Under the pieces are notes generated by a model, which did no database searches, was not told the DNA's origin, and worked only from the letters and a program-made list of their open reading frames with translations. The position numbers and the translations under genes were made by a program. Below are positions 28,233 to 38,026 of a stretch of 64,000 bases of DNA, piece by piece. Each line of letters starts with the position of its first letter. Positions within the stretch are counted from its first letter, which is position 1. Source of the stretch: Polynucleobacter sp. JS-JIR-II-b4 (GTDB lineage Bacteria; Pseudomonadota; Gammaproteobacteria; Burkholderiales; Burkholderiaceae); NCBI RefSeq assembly GCF_018687815.1, contig NZ_CP061306.1, positions 248,001 to 312,000 on the forward strand, read 5' to 3'.

Positions 28233-28779
28233 AGAAAATTCACATTTAGGATTTAGTCTTTTGGAGTTGATGGCTGTGGTCTTAATTATTGCAATTGCTG
28301 CTGTGGCAACGATGCCTTTATTGCAAGAGCAAATAGCAGCCAGAGAAATCGATACTATCGCCAGAAGGTTTATTGCTGATGCACATTTTGCTCGTCAGCA
28401 AGCGCTTTATTTGGGTCAGCCCGTTCACCTGGTGCCAAGCTCAGGAGATCGATGGGAAGCGGGGTGGGTTGTCAAAAGTGGCTGTATCGGAAAGTATGTG
28501 CAGCCCGGATGTATTAATAAGCCCTGGTTTGCTCAGGCAAGCATTGAGCCTATTTACTTTAAGGGAGGCGGCAAGCAGTTCATTGACCCCCATTCTGGCA
28601 AGAAGGGCATTTTGTTTAATGCGGCTGGCGCTGCTAAAACGGCTCAAGGCGGCTTTGTGGCCAATCGATTGATACTCGGCCACAGTCGGGATCCTGACTT
28701 GGAGCGGCAAATGATTCTGGGTAGCGGCGGTCGCTGGCGCATCTGCGATCCCACGAGAGATGCAAAGCGCTGCCATTGA
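28225..28779 (+). CDS. GspH/FimT family pseudopilin
   Basis: The 184-residue protein has a short leader ending G/FSLLELMAVVLIIAIAAVA, the textbook prepilin-peptidase site with glutamate at +5, and a GspH/FimT-like C-terminal domain containing ARRFIADAHFARQQALYLGQ, VHLVPSSGDRW and GGRWRICDP. Paired cysteines (CIGKYVQPGC) may form a disulphide. TTG start overlaps the end of the PilX-like gene by eight bases. It probably acts in pilus priming with its three neighbours. Confidence 0.85.
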   Translation: MNKENSHLGFSLLELMAVVLIIAIAAVATMPLLQEQIAAREIDTIARRFIADAHFARQQALYLGQPVHLVPSSGDRWEAGWVVKSGCIGKYVQPGCINKPWFAQASIEPIYFKGGGKQFIDPHSGKKGILFNAAGAAKTAQGGFVANRLILGHSRDPDLERQMILGSGGRWRICDPTRDAKRCH

Positions 28780-28796
28780 ATGGTTTAATAGACCCC

Positions 28797-29909
28797 ATGT
28801 ATAGCGCAGTTGACCACCAGTTCATGAGCGAGGCAATGGCCCAAGCTCAAAAAGCACTTTATTTATCCAACCCCAATCCCAGGGTAGGTTGCGTGATTGT
28901 TAAAGATGGGCAAGTGATTGGAAAAGGTTTTACACAAAAGGTGGGTGGTGCTCATGCCGAAGTACAAGCCCTGGCTAATGCTAAAGCGCTTGGAAATGAT
29001 CCCATTGGATCAACTATCTATGTAACCCTAGAGCCATGCAATCACACTGGTCGTACGCCGCCCTGTGTAGATGCCCTAATCGTAGCTAAACCAGCCACTG
29101 TATTTATAGCCATGTCAGATCCCAATCCGCTGGTTTCCGGCAAAGGCATCGAGCGTTTAAAGGCGGCGGGGATTAATGTTCAGTGTGGGCTTATGGAGTT
29201 AGAGGCCCACGCTTTAAATCTAGGATTTATTTCACGTATGACTCGAGGTTTGCCTTGGGTGCGAATGAAGATTGCCGCAAGTCTCGATGGTAAGACAGCT
29301 TTACCGGATGGTCGTAGTCAGTGGATCACTGGATCGCTGGCAAGAGCCGATGGCCATCATTGGCGTGCACAAGCATGTGCCATTGTGACTGGTGTAGGTA
29401 CTGTTAAAGAGGATGACCCTAGCCTGAATGTACGAGATGTACAAACTGAGCGACAGCCTTGGCGCATCATCGTTGATTCCAAATTAGAGACACCGCTTAC
29501 TGCAAAGATCTTGGGTGGGGATCAATCTGACGTCATTATTGTTTGCGCCAGTCTAGATGGCTCTGAGATGCAAGAAAAAGCCAAAGTATTTACTGAGCGC
29601 GGCATTGAAGTTATTGCCATGGCGAACCCCTTTGGTAAGGTAGATCTGCCAAAACTTTTCTCGTATTTGGCCAAAGAGCGTGAAATGAATGAGATCCATA
29701 TTGAGGCTGGCTTTAAGCTCAATGGTTCTTTGCTTAGAGAAAACTGTGTAGACGAGTTGTTACTCTACTACGCACCATTCTTCATGGGTGAGGGCATTGG
29801 CATGGCCAATGTTTCACCCCTGAATTCCTTAAATGATAAAGATCAGTGGCAAGTCATTGATCACAGTCTCTTTGGCTCCGATCTTCGACTACGTTTAATT
29901 AAGAACTAA
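28797..29909 (+). CDS. ribD: Bifunctional riboflavin biosynthesis deaminase/reductase
   Basis: RibD deaminates and then reduces the pyrimidine intermediate of riboflavin synthesis. In the 370-residue protein the deaminase domain (1-145) has zinc site HAEVQAL (53-59) and LEPCNHTGRTPPCVDAL (79-94) with C81 and C90; the reductase domain follows with KIAASLDGKTALPDG, VTGVGTVKEDDPSLNVR and EIHIEAGFKLNGSLL. ATG 28797 is chosen to avoid overlap with the pseudopilin gene. ribE follows ten bases later. Confidence 0.95.
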   Translation: MYSAVDHQFMSEAMAQAQKALYLSNPNPRVGCVIVKDGQVIGKGFTQKVGGAHAEVQALANAKALGNDPIGSTIYVTLEPCNHTGRTPPCVDALIVAKPATVFIAMSDPNPLVSGKGIERLKAAGINVQCGLMELEAHALNLGFISRMTRGLPWVRMKIAASLDGKTALPDGRSQWITGSLARADGHHWRAQACAIVTGVGTVKEDDPSLNVRDVQTERQPWRIIVDSKLETPLTAKILGGDQSDVIIVCASLDGSEMQEKAKVFTERGIEVIAMANPFGKVDLPKLFSYLAKEREMNEIHIEAGFKLNGSLLRENCVDELLLYYAPFFMGEGIGMANVSPLNSLNDKDQWQVIDHSLFGSDLRLRLIKN

Positions 29910-29919
29910 AATTACATCT

Positions 29920-30534
29920 ATGTTTACTGGAATCATTACTGCAGTTGGTCAAATTAAAAGCGCTCAAGCAAAAGGCGATGGCTTGCATTTAGTTGTTGAA
30001 GTTCCAGCAGGCTATCTGGATGATGTTGCCTTAGGTGACAGTATTGCGATTCAGGGCGCTTGCATGACTGCCACCCAGCTAACAAATAATTCCTTTGCCC
30101 TGGATATCTCCCGTGAGTCCCTCAATAAAACCGTTGGTCTGGATAAAGTCGGCCCAGTTAATCTTGAAAAAGCCATGCGCTTAAATGATCGCCTGGGCGG
30201 GCATTTAGTGAGCGGGCACGTAGACGACGTTGGTAAAGTAGCACACTTTGCACAAGTGGCTAACGATGAGTATGGTTCTTGGTTATTACGTATTGAGGCG
30301 CCGAAAGAATTGGCGCAATACTTGGCTTACAAAGGCTCTATCGTCATCAATGGTGTATCACTCACCGTTAATCAGACTGAAGATACACCTACTGCTTGCA
30401 TCATCGATATCAATATCATTCCTCATACTTTGCAGAACACTACGCTAGGTAACTTGAAGCAAGGTGATGCTGTGAATCTGGAGGTGGATCTTATTGCGCG
30501 TTATGTGGCGAGAATGCTCAACAAAAGTAGCTGA
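29920..30534 (+). CDS. ribE: Riboflavin synthase, alpha chain
   Basis: RibE dismutates two lumazine molecules to riboflavin. The 204-residue protein is two barrel repeats, each starting with the family pattern: MFTGIITAVGQI at the N terminus with SIAIQGACMTAT, and HLVSGHVDDVGKV with SIVINGVSLTVN in the second repeat. Length is normal. With ribD upstream and ribBA-ribH in the divergent block, most of the riboflavin pathway is in this window. Confidence 0.95.
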   Translation: MFTGIITAVGQIKSAQAKGDGLHLVVEVPAGYLDDVALGDSIAIQGACMTATQLTNNSFALDISRESLNKTVGLDKVGPVNLEKAMRLNDRLGGHLVSGHVDDVGKVAHFAQVANDEYGSWLLRIEAPKELAQYLAYKGSIVINGVSLTVNQTEDTPTACIIDINIIPHTLQNTTLGNLKQGDAVNLEVDLIARYVARMLNKSS

Positions 30535-30543
30535 TGTGAGCTT

Positions 30544-30741
30544 ATGAACAAAATAGTTTCCATTAAAGACGAGATTGAATATCAAGCTGCGCTGATTGAA
30601 GCATCAGTTTTCATTGATAATGAGCCCAGTCTTGGTAGTCAAGAGGCAATTAGATTTGAGTCCCTACTGAATTCAATAGAAGCTTACGAAGCTAAACATT
30701 ATGCGATTGATCTGCCTGATCCAAGCCAATCAGTCAAATAA
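30544..30741 (+). pseudogene. Truncated HigA-like antitoxin (N-terminal half only)
   Basis: The 65-residue ORF closely resembles the N-terminal half of HigA/HTH antitoxins of the type II HigBA family: IKDEIEYQAALIEASVF, then EPSLGSQEAIRFESLL, IEAYEAKHYAIDLPDP. In full-length members the linker after DPIEAI leads into an XRE-type helix-turn-helix; here a stop falls exactly in the linker and the DNA-binding half is absent. No HigB-like toxin gene is adjacent. It is probably a remnant, though a short stand-alone protein is possible. Nine bases after ribE. Confidence 0.6.
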
Positions 30742-30749
30742 AAAAGATC

Positions 30750-31493
30750 TTATTTCTTTTTCTGATAGCGAGTAGGATCACTCACATTAGCTTGTTTAAA
30801 GCCCGCCTGCCTTAATCTGCAAGACTCACATTCACCACAGGCTTCACCCAAATCATTTGCTTGATAGCAAGAGACTGTTTGGGAGTAATCCACTCCTAGG
30901 GTGCTGCCTAGTTGAATAATCTCTGCTTTGGTAAGGCTGATGATGGGTGCATGCACCCGAAAGCGATTCGCATCGTTGATAGCTTCTACGCCGGCCTTGG
31001 TGGCTAGGTTGGCCATATGCTCAAAAGAGGCTACATACTCAGGCCTGCAATCTGGGTAACCTGAGTAATCCACTGCATTGGCGCCATAGAAAACATCGAG
31101 ACCCCCTAATGACTCTGCCCAACCCAATGCAAGTGATAGCAAGATCGTATTGCGTGCTGGTACATAAGTGACAGGGATTTCTTGATCTTTACCTGGGGTA
31201 ATAGGGACGGCAATGGAAGAATCAGTTAAAGCGGATCCCCCAAAACGGGTGAGATCTAAATTCACTACTTCATGACGAGCAACACCAATTTGTTTGGCAA
31301 TATGTTTGGCTGCAGCTAATTCAGAGGAGTGACGTTGACCATAGCCAACTGATAATGCATAAGGCGTGTAACTAAGATCTTTAGCAAGTGCTAGAACGGT
31401 AGTGGAGTCTAAGCCACCAGAGAACAAGATGACCGCTGGAGCACCTGCCTTACGGGGCGCCAGCGATTCAAATGCAGCGGACAAATTAGACAT
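30750..31493 (-). CDS. queC: 7-cyano-7-deazaguanine synthase
   Basis: QueC makes preQ0 for queuosine tRNA modification, using ATP and ammonia. The 247-residue protein has the PP-loop [15 protein letters not shown] with SGGLDS at 25-30, [18 protein letters not shown], and the zinc site [20 protein letters not shown] 31493 is chosen because the longer ORF would run into cpoB in another frame. It ends the tolQRAB-pal-cpoB-queC series, an arrangement common in proteobacteria. Confidence 0.94.
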   Translation of the reverse strand: MSNLSAAFESLAPRKAGAPAVILFSGGLDSTTVLALAKDLSYTPYALSVGYGQRHSSELAAAKHIAKQIGVARHEVVNLDLTRFGGSALTDSSIAVPITPGKDQEIPVTYVPARNTILLSLALGWAESLGGLDVFYGANAVDYSGYPDCRPEYVASFEHMANLATKAGVEAINDANRFRVHAPIISLTKAEIIQLGSTLGVDYSQTVSCYQANDLGEACGECESCRLRQAGFKQANVSDPTRYQKKK

Positions 31494-31503
31494 GGCTGAT
31501 GAA

Positions 31504-32235
31504 TTACTTGGTGCCAGCAATGAGTTGCTGTGCATCTTTAGCTGCTTCAGTATCTGGATACTTGGCAATAATCTCGCTAAAGGTTTTCTTGGCGGCAGCT
31601 TTATTGCTACTCTCTAATTGAGAGTTTCCTAATGTGACCATTGCCGCAGGAACGCGTGGATGATTCGGGAATCTCTTAATCAGGCTTTGTAGTTGATTAA
31701 TTGCGCCGGAGTAATCTTTATTTGCATATTTACTATTTCCGCTCCAGTACAAGGCAAGCGGTAAGTAAGGGCTCTTGGGGTATTTGATGGCAAATGCTGA
31801 AAATCCTTCGTCAGCCTTTTTGAGATTACCAGCTTGAAATGACTTTAAGGCATCGTCGTACGCTTTCTTTTCACCGGGCTGTACGGTGCCGCTCACGCCT
31901 TCGATAGTGACAGTGCGTGGCTCAAAATTACCTAAGCGAGTATCAAGATCTTGGTAGTAAGTCTTCTGACTATTATTAATGTCTTCACCTTGCTTTTCAA
32001 GCTCTTCCACTTTGCCACGCAGCTCTGCATTCTCACTTTTGAGTTTGTCGATTTGACCCTGTAACTCAAGCTGGGTGGTTGCTAGAGACTTGCGTAGGTC
32101 CAAAATAGCCTTGCGCGCTTCATCATCCGAGAAAAGAGCCCAAGCGCTATTAGATGCGCCTAAACAGATCAGTGCAGCACTTAAACAAAACGCTCGTGAG
32201 AGCGTTTGTTTTGCAGAGTGAGAAAGCGTCATCAT
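31504..32235 (-). CDS. cpoB: Cell division coordinator CpoB (YbgF)
   Basis: CpoB is a periplasmic TPR protein that ties peptidoglycan synthesis to Tol-Pal constriction. The 243-residue protein has a signal peptide (residues about 1-33, ending NSAWA), a coiled-coil stretch ([23 protein letters not shown], roughly 57-80), and tetratricopeptide repeats from about 127 ([50 protein letters not shown]). It starts one base into the end of pal. Confidence 0.94.
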   Translation of the reverse strand: MMTLSHSAKQTLSRAFCLSAALICLGASNSAWALFSDDEARKAILDLRKSLATTQLELQGQIDKLKSENAELRGKVEELEKQGEDINNSQKTYYQDLDTRLGNFEPRTVTIEGVSGTVQPGEKKAYDDALKSFQAGNLKKADEGFSAFAIKYPKSPYLPLALYWSGNSKYANKDYSGAINQLQSLIKRFPNHPRVPAAMVTLGNSQLESSNKAAAKKTFSEIIAKYPDTEAAKDAQQLIAGTK

Positions 32236-32741
32236 TAGTTTGTGATGTAAACAATGTCAGCGCGGCGATTTTCTGCCCAAGCTGCCTCATTGTCACCTTC
32301 GGCTTTTGGTTTTTCTTTACCAAAACTAACAGCTTCCATTTGGTCGTCAGAAACACCCATCAAATTTAACGATTTGCGCACAGCGTCAGAGCGACGTTGG
32401 CCAAGTGCCAAGTTGTATTCAGCGGTACCGCGTTCATCGGTATTGCCTTGAATAATGACTCTCTGCTTAGGATTGGCTTTTAAGTAGCTTGCATGAGCAG
32501 ATAGCATTTTTTGATATTTAGTTTGAACGGTATATTCGTCAAAGCCAAAGTACACACTCTTCTCAAAGAGCGGGCTGCTAGGATCATTCCATGGCTGTGA
32601 GCCAAACTTGCCGCTACCGCTGCCACTGCCATTAGCGCCATCTGTGTCATCTAGCTTGACGCTGGAGCATGCCGCCATGAGAAGTGCTGTTGCGCCGATC
32701 AGGGCAAATGTCGCTGCGCGACGTGCGATAGAAATCTTCAT
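32235..32741 (-). CDS. pal: Peptidoglycan-associated lipoprotein
   Basis: Pal is an outer membrane lipoprotein that binds peptidoglycan and TolB. The 168-residue precursor has lipobox LMAAC with the lipid-modified C25, and an OmpA-like domain (about 60-168) with SVYFGFDEYTV, GNTDERGTAEYNLALG and QRRSDAVRKSL, where the aspartate and arginine contact diaminopimelate. It follows tolB after a 130-base gap containing an inverted repeat. Confidence 0.95.
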   Translation of the reverse strand: MKISIARRAATFALIGATALLMAACSSVKLDDTDGANGSGSGSGKFGSQPWNDPSSPLFEKSVYFGFDEYTVQTKYQKMLSAHASYLKANPKQRVIIQGNTDERGTAEYNLALGQRRSDAVRKSLNLMGVSDDQMEAVSFGKEKPKAEGDNEAAWAENRRADIVYITN

Positions 32742-32828
32742 GAATTTTCCTTTTACCTACGAACTGAATCTATAAATGAATCAATAGTCAATATTATGCC
32801 CCTAAGAGCATCAAAAGTGACTATTTCA

Positions 32829-32844
32829 ACCCCTAAAAAGGGGT
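32829..32844. repeat. Inverted repeat between tolB and pal
   Basis: ACCCC and GGGGT flank six bases of TAAAAA. The hairpin lies in the 130-base tolB-pal gap; there is no T run on the minus strand, so it is more likely a processing or stability element than a terminator. Function is unknown. Confidence 0.35.
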
Positions 32845-32871
32845 ATAGGCGAGCGTAAGGGTGCTCTTGGC

Positions 32872-34194
32872 TTAATCCATGAATGGACCCCAGGACGGCT
32901 GACGAACATCAGATCCTGGAATGCTGAGTACCTGCTTAGAATTGCCATCCACTGAAACGGCGGCAAGAACGCGTTTGCCACCCACTTTGGTGGAATAGAG
33001 AACATAGCGACCATTGGCAGCAAAGGAAGGAGATTCATCGCTAGTGCCGTCGGTGAGTGCTTGAGCATCACCGGTAGCTAAGTTCAGAATGTAGAGGCGA
33101 TAAGCTCCACCAATATTGGCGATGTAAGCTAAGTATTTGCCATCTGGAGAGATGCGAGGGGATGTTACAAAACCTTGTTTGAAGGTAATGCGCTTGACAC
33201 CTTCAGATTGTTCACCATCAGCACTCATCCGATAGATCTGTGGATTGCCACCGCGATCGCTAGTGAAGTAGATATAGCGACCATCAGCAGAATATTGTGG
33301 CTCAGTATCAATCGTATTGCCACGAGTTAGACGATGTAAACCAGTTCCATCTGCATTAATGCCATAGATCTGAGTATTGCCATCTTTAGATAATGAGATA
33401 GCGAGTTTCTTGCCATCGGGTGACCACGCTGGTGCACTGTTATTTCCCTTTTGATTTGAAAGAGAAATACGACGACCAGTCGCGAGCTCATGAACATAAA
33501 TGACTGGCTTGCGATCTTCAAAAGATACGTAAGCAACTTTCTTACCATCAGGTGACCATGATGGAGAAATAATCGGCTCGCCACTGTTCATAGCATTGCG
33601 AATATTTTGTCCATCCGCATCTGAGATGACTAGGCGATAGCGCTTACCATCCTTGATGACATAGGAGAGGCGGGTAGAGAACACGCCACGCTCACCTAGT
33701 AATTTAAAGATGATGTCATCCGCAATCTTATGGGCTACGGCGCGTAAATTATCTGTGCTGGAGTTGAGATTTAAGCCGCCAAGGCTTTGAGATTTACGAA
33801 CATCAAATAGCTTGTAGCGAATGTCAAATTGATTATTGCCAGTTTGTACAACCGAACCCACTACCAAAGCATCGGCGCCACGTGCAGCCCAAGACTTGTA
33901 GTTTGGTGTGCCTTCATCGCTTTCAACGGCATTACCATTCTCAGTATTTTTAAAGTAACCACTATGAGCTAAGTCTTGACGAATGATTTCAGTAACGCTG
34001 GTGAGTAATTTGTTTTCATCTTTAAAACGCATGACTGCGATTGGATAGAGTGATTGACCTACACCAGTGATTTCAATATTCATCTGCGCCAGCGCAGGTG
34101 TTGTCAAGCTAATGCATAGTGCAAATATGACTAAGCCAAAAGAATTCAGTTTTGATGCTTGTTTCTGTATCTGTCTTTTCGCTATGTGCAGCAT
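32872..34194 (-). CDS. tolB: Tol-Pal system protein TolB
   Basis: TolB is a periplasmic protein that links TolA to Pal. The 440-residue precursor has a signal peptide ending TPALAQ (about residue 37), an N-terminal alpha/beta domain (about 38-175), and a C-terminal beta-propeller of repeated PSWSPDGKKVAYVS-type blades: SPSWSPDGKKVAYVSFE, APAWSPDGKKLAISLS, EPQYSADGRYIYFTSDRGG and SPRISPDGKYLAYIA. Follows tolA after three bases. Confidence 0.96.
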   Translation of the reverse strand: MLHIAKRQIQKQASKLNSFGLVIFALCISLTTPALAQMNIEITGVGQSLYPIAVMRFKDENKLLTSVTEIIRQDLAHSGYFKNTENGNAVESDEGTPNYKSWAARGADALVVGSVVQTGNNQFDIRYKLFDVRKSQSLGGLNLNSSTDNLRAVAHKIADDIIFKLLGERGVFSTRLSYVIKDGKRYRLVISDADGQNIRNAMNSGEPIISPSWSPDGKKVAYVSFEDRKPVIYVHELATGRRISLSNQKGNNSAPAWSPDGKKLAISLSKDGNTQIYGINADGTGLHRLTRGNTIDTEPQYSADGRYIYFTSDRGGNPQIYRMSADGEQSEGVKRITFKQGFVTSPRISPDGKYLAYIANIGGAYRLYILNLATGDAQALTDGTSDESPSFAANGRYVLYSTKVGGKRVLAAVSVDGNSKQVLSIPGSDVRQPSWGPFMD

Positions 34195-34197
34195 GCA

Positions 34198-35031
34198 TTA
34201 ATCCTTGGGTTTGAAAGTCAGTTTTACTTCGCGTTGAGGAATTTTGCCATTGTCGTCTTTTGGCAGACTCTCTGCACGTGAAAGGGCTAGTAATACCGCA
34301 CGATCCCAGCCGGCATTACCGCTAGAAGACTGAATGCTGGTGCTCAAAATAGCCCCATCTGGAGCAAGGCTTACCAAAACGACTGCTGCAGGGTTACCGC
34401 TCACGGATTCTGGATTAAAGACAATGAGGGGCCTAACCTTCTTAATGACTTTGTCGGTCCAGCCTGGAGGTGCATTGCCTCCACCTCCAACACCGCTACC
34501 GACTGTGCCGCCACTACCCCCTTCGGCACCGGCTGCAGCACGTAAGCGCGCTAATTGATCGGCGCGGACTTTTTCTGCTGCGGCATTGGCTTTGGTTTCT
34601 GCTGGCGATACTGCTTTTGGAGCTTCCACCTTTTTCGGTGGCTCTTCTTTCTTTGGCTTTTCTTTTTCTTTTACCTTCTCCTTAGGTGGAGGAGGTTTTA
34701 CTGTTTTAGGAGTTTCCTTCACTACCTCTTTTTTAGGCGGCTCTTTCTCAACCTTCTTTTTCTTGACTGCGATGTCGGCAGCTTCTTCTTTAACTTCTGT
34801 TTTAAGTTCTGGCTCAGGGGGTGCCTCAACCTGTGGAGCGGAATCCCAAAGTTCAACTTCAACGCCAGAAGAAGTAGAGTTATTCCAACTAATACCAATC
34901 ATCAAAAAAGCAAGCAAACCCAAATGCGCAATCAGTGAAAAAGTAAAGGCGCGTTTAGTGCTTTCGGATTTGGTATATCGACCTCGCTTAAATGGCGAGA
35001 GCGATGGCTGAAAAGAAGATGCGCTATTCAT
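34198..35031 (-). CDS. tolA: Tol-Pal system protein TolA
   Basis: TolA spans the periplasm and couples the proton-driven TolQR motor to TolB and Pal. The 277-residue protein has a single N-terminal membrane segment (AFTFSLIAHLGLLAFLMIGI, about 29-48), a long Lys/Glu/Pro-rich region (about 75-160), a glycine-rich linker (EGGSGGTVGSGVGGGGN) and a small C-terminal TonB-like domain ending REVKLTFKPKD. It is shorter than E. coli TolA (421), as usual for betaproteobacteria. Confidence 0.92.
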   Translation of the reverse strand: MNSASSFQPSLSPFKRGRYTKSESTKRAFTFSLIAHLGLLAFLMIGISWNNSTSSGVEVELWDSAPQVEAPPEPELKTEVKEEAADIAVKKKKVEKEPPKKEVVKETPKTVKPPPPKEKVKEKEKPKKEEPPKKVEAPKAVSPAETKANAAAEKVRADQLARLRAAAGAEGGSGGTVGSGVGGGGNAPPGWTDKVIKKVRPLIVFNPESVSGNPAAVVLVSLAPDGAILSTSIQSSSGNAGWDRAVLLALSRAESLPKDDNGKIPQREVKLTFKPKD

Positions 35032-35054
35032 GAGTAGCTATGAAGGCAAGAGCC

Positions 35055-35474
35055 TTACTGGGTCTTGACCGCAAGGCCAACGCGCTTAACGCCATTCTCT
35101 TTGAGCTTGGACATAACTTCCATTACTGTTTCGTATTTAATCGATTTATCAGCAGCAATGACGATAGGTTGATCGGCAGATTTTTCTACTTGTGATCTTG
35201 CAAAAGCACCAAGCTCAAATTTATTCAGCGTTTGTGTTGGGTCGCCATCTTTGCGCACGATGACATTTTCGTTTGCATCGATAGTTAAGAAAACGGGCGG
35301 CAAAGATTGCACTTTAGCGCCACCAACGGTTGGTAAGTTAACAACGCCTGGGTTAACCATTGGAGCTGTGACCATGAAGATCACGAGCAATACCAACATC
35401 ACGTCAATATAGGGAACAACGTTGATGTCAGACATCGCCCGACGTTTGTTTTTGCGTAATGAAGATCCGGCCAT
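35055..35474 (-). CDS. tolR: Tol-Pal system protein TolR
   Basis: TolR is part of the ion channel of the Tol motor. The 139-residue protein has the ExbD/TolR core MSDINVVPYIDVMLVLLVIF (14-33) with the channel aspartate D24, followed by a periplasmic domain with PIVIAADKSIKYETVMEVMS. Located between tolQ and tolA on the same strand. Confidence 0.94.
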   Translation of the reverse strand: MAGSSLRKNKRRAMSDINVVPYIDVMLVLLVIFMVTAPMVNPGVVNLPTVGGAKVQSLPPVFLTIDANENVIVRKDGDPTQTLNKFELGAFARSQVEKSADQPIVIAADKSIKYETVMEVMSKLKENGVKRVGLAVKTQ

Positions 35475-35509
35475 AATTTTTTCGCTTATCGATTTACTTA
35501 TTAGCTCAA

Positions 35510-36166
35510 TCAGCGTCCAGCAGTTTGACGCTGCAAGATATTGGTGAACTCTTCAATAAAAGTTTCGAAACGAATGGAGAGGCGATCGACATCAGTGGCC
35601 GATCGGTTGTAAGCAACCACTGCCGGAATCGCTGCAAACAAACCAATCGCTGTTGCAATCAACGCCTCCGCAATGCCAGGGGCTACAGCTGAAAGAGTGG
35701 CGTTTTGTACGTTGGCCAAGCCGCGAAAGGAATGCATGATGCCCCAGACGGTGCCAAAGAGGCCGATATAAGGGGAGACTGAGCCTACGGATGCTAAGAA
35801 CGGTAGATTGGCTTCCAGGAGGTCCATTTCGCGCTGGTAGGTGGCTTTCATGGCACGGCGGGCAGCATCAATCTCACGACCCTTGTTGAACTCCTGCATC
35901 CCGGCCTCAAAAATATGCTCCAGCACGGCATCGCTGCGGGTATTGCGCTGGGCGGCCTCCAGAAGGGTATTGAGGTCTCCACCAGCCCAAAAGTCACGCT
36001 CAAAGCGCTCGGTATCCTGGCGGACCCCTCGTAAAACGGCGGTTTTCTTGAAAATAATGGTCCAGGAGGCCACAGACATGCTGAGTAATAACAACATTAC
36101 CAACTGCACTAATAGGCTGGCATTGAGGACTAGGGAGAGAAATGAGAGGTCTTGTGTAGAGGTCAT
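35510..36166 (-). CDS. tolQ: Tol-Pal system protein TolQ
   Basis: TolQ is the polytopic motor subunit, homologous to ExbB and MotA. The 218-residue protein has the N-terminal membrane segment LVLNASLLVQLVMLLLLSMS and the conserved SVSPYIGLFGTVWGIMHSF and EALIATAIGLFAAIPAVVAYN pair. First gene of tolQRAB-pal-cpoB-queC; no ybgC gene is present upstream, where glyA is divergent. Confidence 0.95.
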   Translation of the reverse strand: MTSTQDLSFLSLVLNASLLVQLVMLLLLSMSVASWTIIFKKTAVLRGVRQDTERFERDFWAGGDLNTLLEAAQRNTRSDAVLEHIFEAGMQEFNKGREIDAARRAMKATYQREMDLLEANLPFLASVGSVSPYIGLFGTVWGIMHSFRGLANVQNATLSAVAPGIAEALIATAIGLFAAIPAVVAYNRSATDVDRLSIRFETFIEEFTNILQRQTAGR

Positions 36167-36242
36167 GGTGGATTTTGTATGATGTAGGTAGATTTTACTA
36201 AGTTAATTAACGCAACAATCCAACTTCATCAGGATTATCACC

Positions 36243-37487
36243 ATGTTTGACCATCAAAACACCTTAGCCAAAACCGATCCGCAATTATGGGCAGCTATTC
36301 AGAGCGAAAACAAGCGTCAGGAAGACCATATTGAGCTCATTGCTTCTGAGAACTACACCTCACCAGCGGTAATGGAAGCTCAAGGCTCCCAGTTAACCAA
36401 TAAGTACGCCGAAGGTTATCCGGGCAAACGTTACTACGGCGGTTGTGAATTTGTAGACATTGCTGAGCAACTGGCGATTGATCGTGTAAAAGCGCTTTAT
36501 GGCGCTGAAGCCGCAAACGTGCAACCGCATTGCGGCGCATCCGCCAATCAAGCGGTGTTCTTGGCCTTCTTAAAGCCAGGTGATACCTTTATGGGTATGA
36601 GCTTGGCCGAGGGTGGTCACTTAACTCATGGCATGGCTCTGAACATGAGTGGTAAATGGTTCAACCCTATTTCTTATGGCCTCGATAAAAATGAAGCAAT
36701 CGACTATGAGCAAATGGAGCGTTTGGCACGTGAGCACAAACCTAAATTGATTATTGCTGGCGCATCTGCCTATTCTCTCGTCATTGATTGGGAGCGTATT
36801 GGTAAGTTAGCAAAAGAAGTGGGCGCGATTTTTATGGTGGACATGGCGCATTACTCTGGTTTGATTGCTGCTGGTGTTTATCCAAGCCCAGTGCCACATG
36901 CAGACATTGTTACTTCTACAACTCATAAGAGTTTGCGTGGTCCCCGTGGCGGCATCATCTTGATGAAGGCTGAGCACGAGAAGGCGATTAACTCCGCAGT
37001 CTTCCCAGGCTTGCAGGGCGGCCCTCTGATGCATGTAATTGCTGGTAAAGCCGCAGCATTTAAAGAGGCACAGGAGCCTAGATTTATTGATTATCAAAAG
37101 CAAGTGATTGCGAATGCAAAAGCACTTGCAGAAACTTTAATTGCTCGTGGATTGCGTATTGTTTCTGGCGGTACAGATTCTCACGTGATGTTAGTTGATT
37201 TGCGTGCCAAGAAAATGACCGGCAAAGAAGCTGAGCGTGTATTAGGCGAAGCGCATATCACTTGTAATAAGAATGGCATTCCAAATGATCCAGAAAAACC
37301 AATGGTGACGAGCGGTATTCGTTTGGGTTCACCAGCGATGACTACACGTGGATTTAAAGAAGCAGAAGCAAGACAAGTTGGAAACTTTATTGCTGACGTT
37401 TTGGATAATCCAAATGATGCAGACAACATTGCTAAGGTGCGTGCTCAAGTTTCTGAGCTCACTAAGCGTTTCCCGGTTTACGGTTAA
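36243..37487 (+). CDS. glyA: Serine hydroxymethyltransferase
   Basis: GlyA interconverts serine and glycine with tetrahydrofolate, supplying one-carbon units. The 414-residue PLP enzyme begins with the substrate-site segment [19 protein letters not shown], has [16 protein letters not shown], and the PLP lysine in [17 protein letters not shown]. Length is standard. Divergent from tolQ; nrdR follows 46 bases later. Confidence 0.97.
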   Translation: MFDHQNTLAKTDPQLWAAIQSENKRQEDHIELIASENYTSPAVMEAQGSQLTNKYAEGYPGKRYYGGCEFVDIAEQLAIDRVKALYGAEAANVQPHCGASANQAVFLAFLKPGDTFMGMSLAEGGHLTHGMALNMSGKWFNPISYGLDKNEAIDYEQMERLAREHKPKLIIAGASAYSLVIDWERIGKLAKEVGAIFMVDMAHYSGLIAAGVYPSPVPHADIVTSTTHKSLRGPRGGIILMKAEHEKAINSAVFPGLQGGPLMHVIAGKAAAFKEAQEPRFIDYQKQVIANAKALAETLIARGLRIVSGGTDSHVMLVDLRAKKMTGKEAERVLGEAHITCNKNGIPNDPEKPMVTSGIRLGSPAMTTRGFKEAEARQVGNFIADVLDNPNDADNIAKVRAQVSELTKRFPVYG

Positions 37488-37533
37488 GCACTTATTAAGA
37501 ACTTAGTAACCCAGCTAAGAAAAGAAGAGCTCA

Positions 37534-37980
37534 TTGCGCTGCCCCTTTTGCCATAATGAAGATACCCAGGTTCTCGATACCCGGGTATCAGACGAGGGCG
37601 ATGCTATTCGCCGCCGCCGCCGTTGCGCCAAATGCGATAAGCGCTTTACAACTTATGAGCGCGTTGAATTAGTACTGCCAGCCATTGTTAAAAAGAACGG
37701 TAGCCGGGTTGAGTACAGTCACGATAAGCTAGCTAGTTCAATCAAGCTAGCGCTGCGTAAGCGCCCAGTATCTTCAGACTCCGTTGATGAATCTATTGCG
37801 CGTATTGAAGAGAAGCTTCTTAGTCTTGGTGAAAAAGAAATCCCGAGCGAGCGTGTAGGTGAGCTGGTGATGCGTGAGCTCAAACGTCTGGACAAAGTAG
37901 CCTACATCCGCTTTGCTTCGGTCTATAGAAGCTTTGCGGATATTGAATCTTTTGAGAGCGCTCTCAAAGAGCTGAAGTAA
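37534..37980 (+). CDS. nrdR: Transcriptional repressor NrdR
   Basis: NrdR represses ribonucleotide reductase genes in response to ATP/dATP binding. The 148-residue protein has an N-terminal zinc ribbon ([13 protein letters not shown] and [15 protein letters not shown]) and an ATP-cone domain ([19 protein letters not shown], about 50-140). TTG start is needed because family members begin MRCPFC and no ATG precedes it; AAGAAGAG upstream can serve as a ribosome-binding site. The glyA-nrdR order is common. Confidence 0.95.
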   Translation: MRCPFCHNEDTQVLDTRVSDEGDAIRRRRRCAKCDKRFTTYERVELVLPAIVKKNGSRVEYSHDKLASSIKLALRKRPVSSDSVDESIARIEEKLLSLGEKEIPSERVGELVMRELKRLDKVAYIRFASVYRSFADIESFESALKELK

Positions 37981-38026
37981 TCAACGAACTTTTCTGTCGC
38001 TAAATTAGGTGTCCCCTGAGGAAAGT

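Noticed and set aside
34334..35011. Several plus-strand ORFs opposite tolA with long Phe/Leu-rich or Ser/Gly-rich stretches
   Set aside because: They are frame shadows of the Lys/Glu/Pro-rich tolA coding sequence and have no ribosome-binding sites or family features.
36337..37429. Antisense ORFs within glyA
   Set aside because: They are strand shadows of a strongly conserved gene and lack starts with ribosome-binding sites.
38009..38026. GTG 38009 as the start of galE
   Set aside because: The Shine-Dalgarno sequence lies after this codon and fits ATG 38027.
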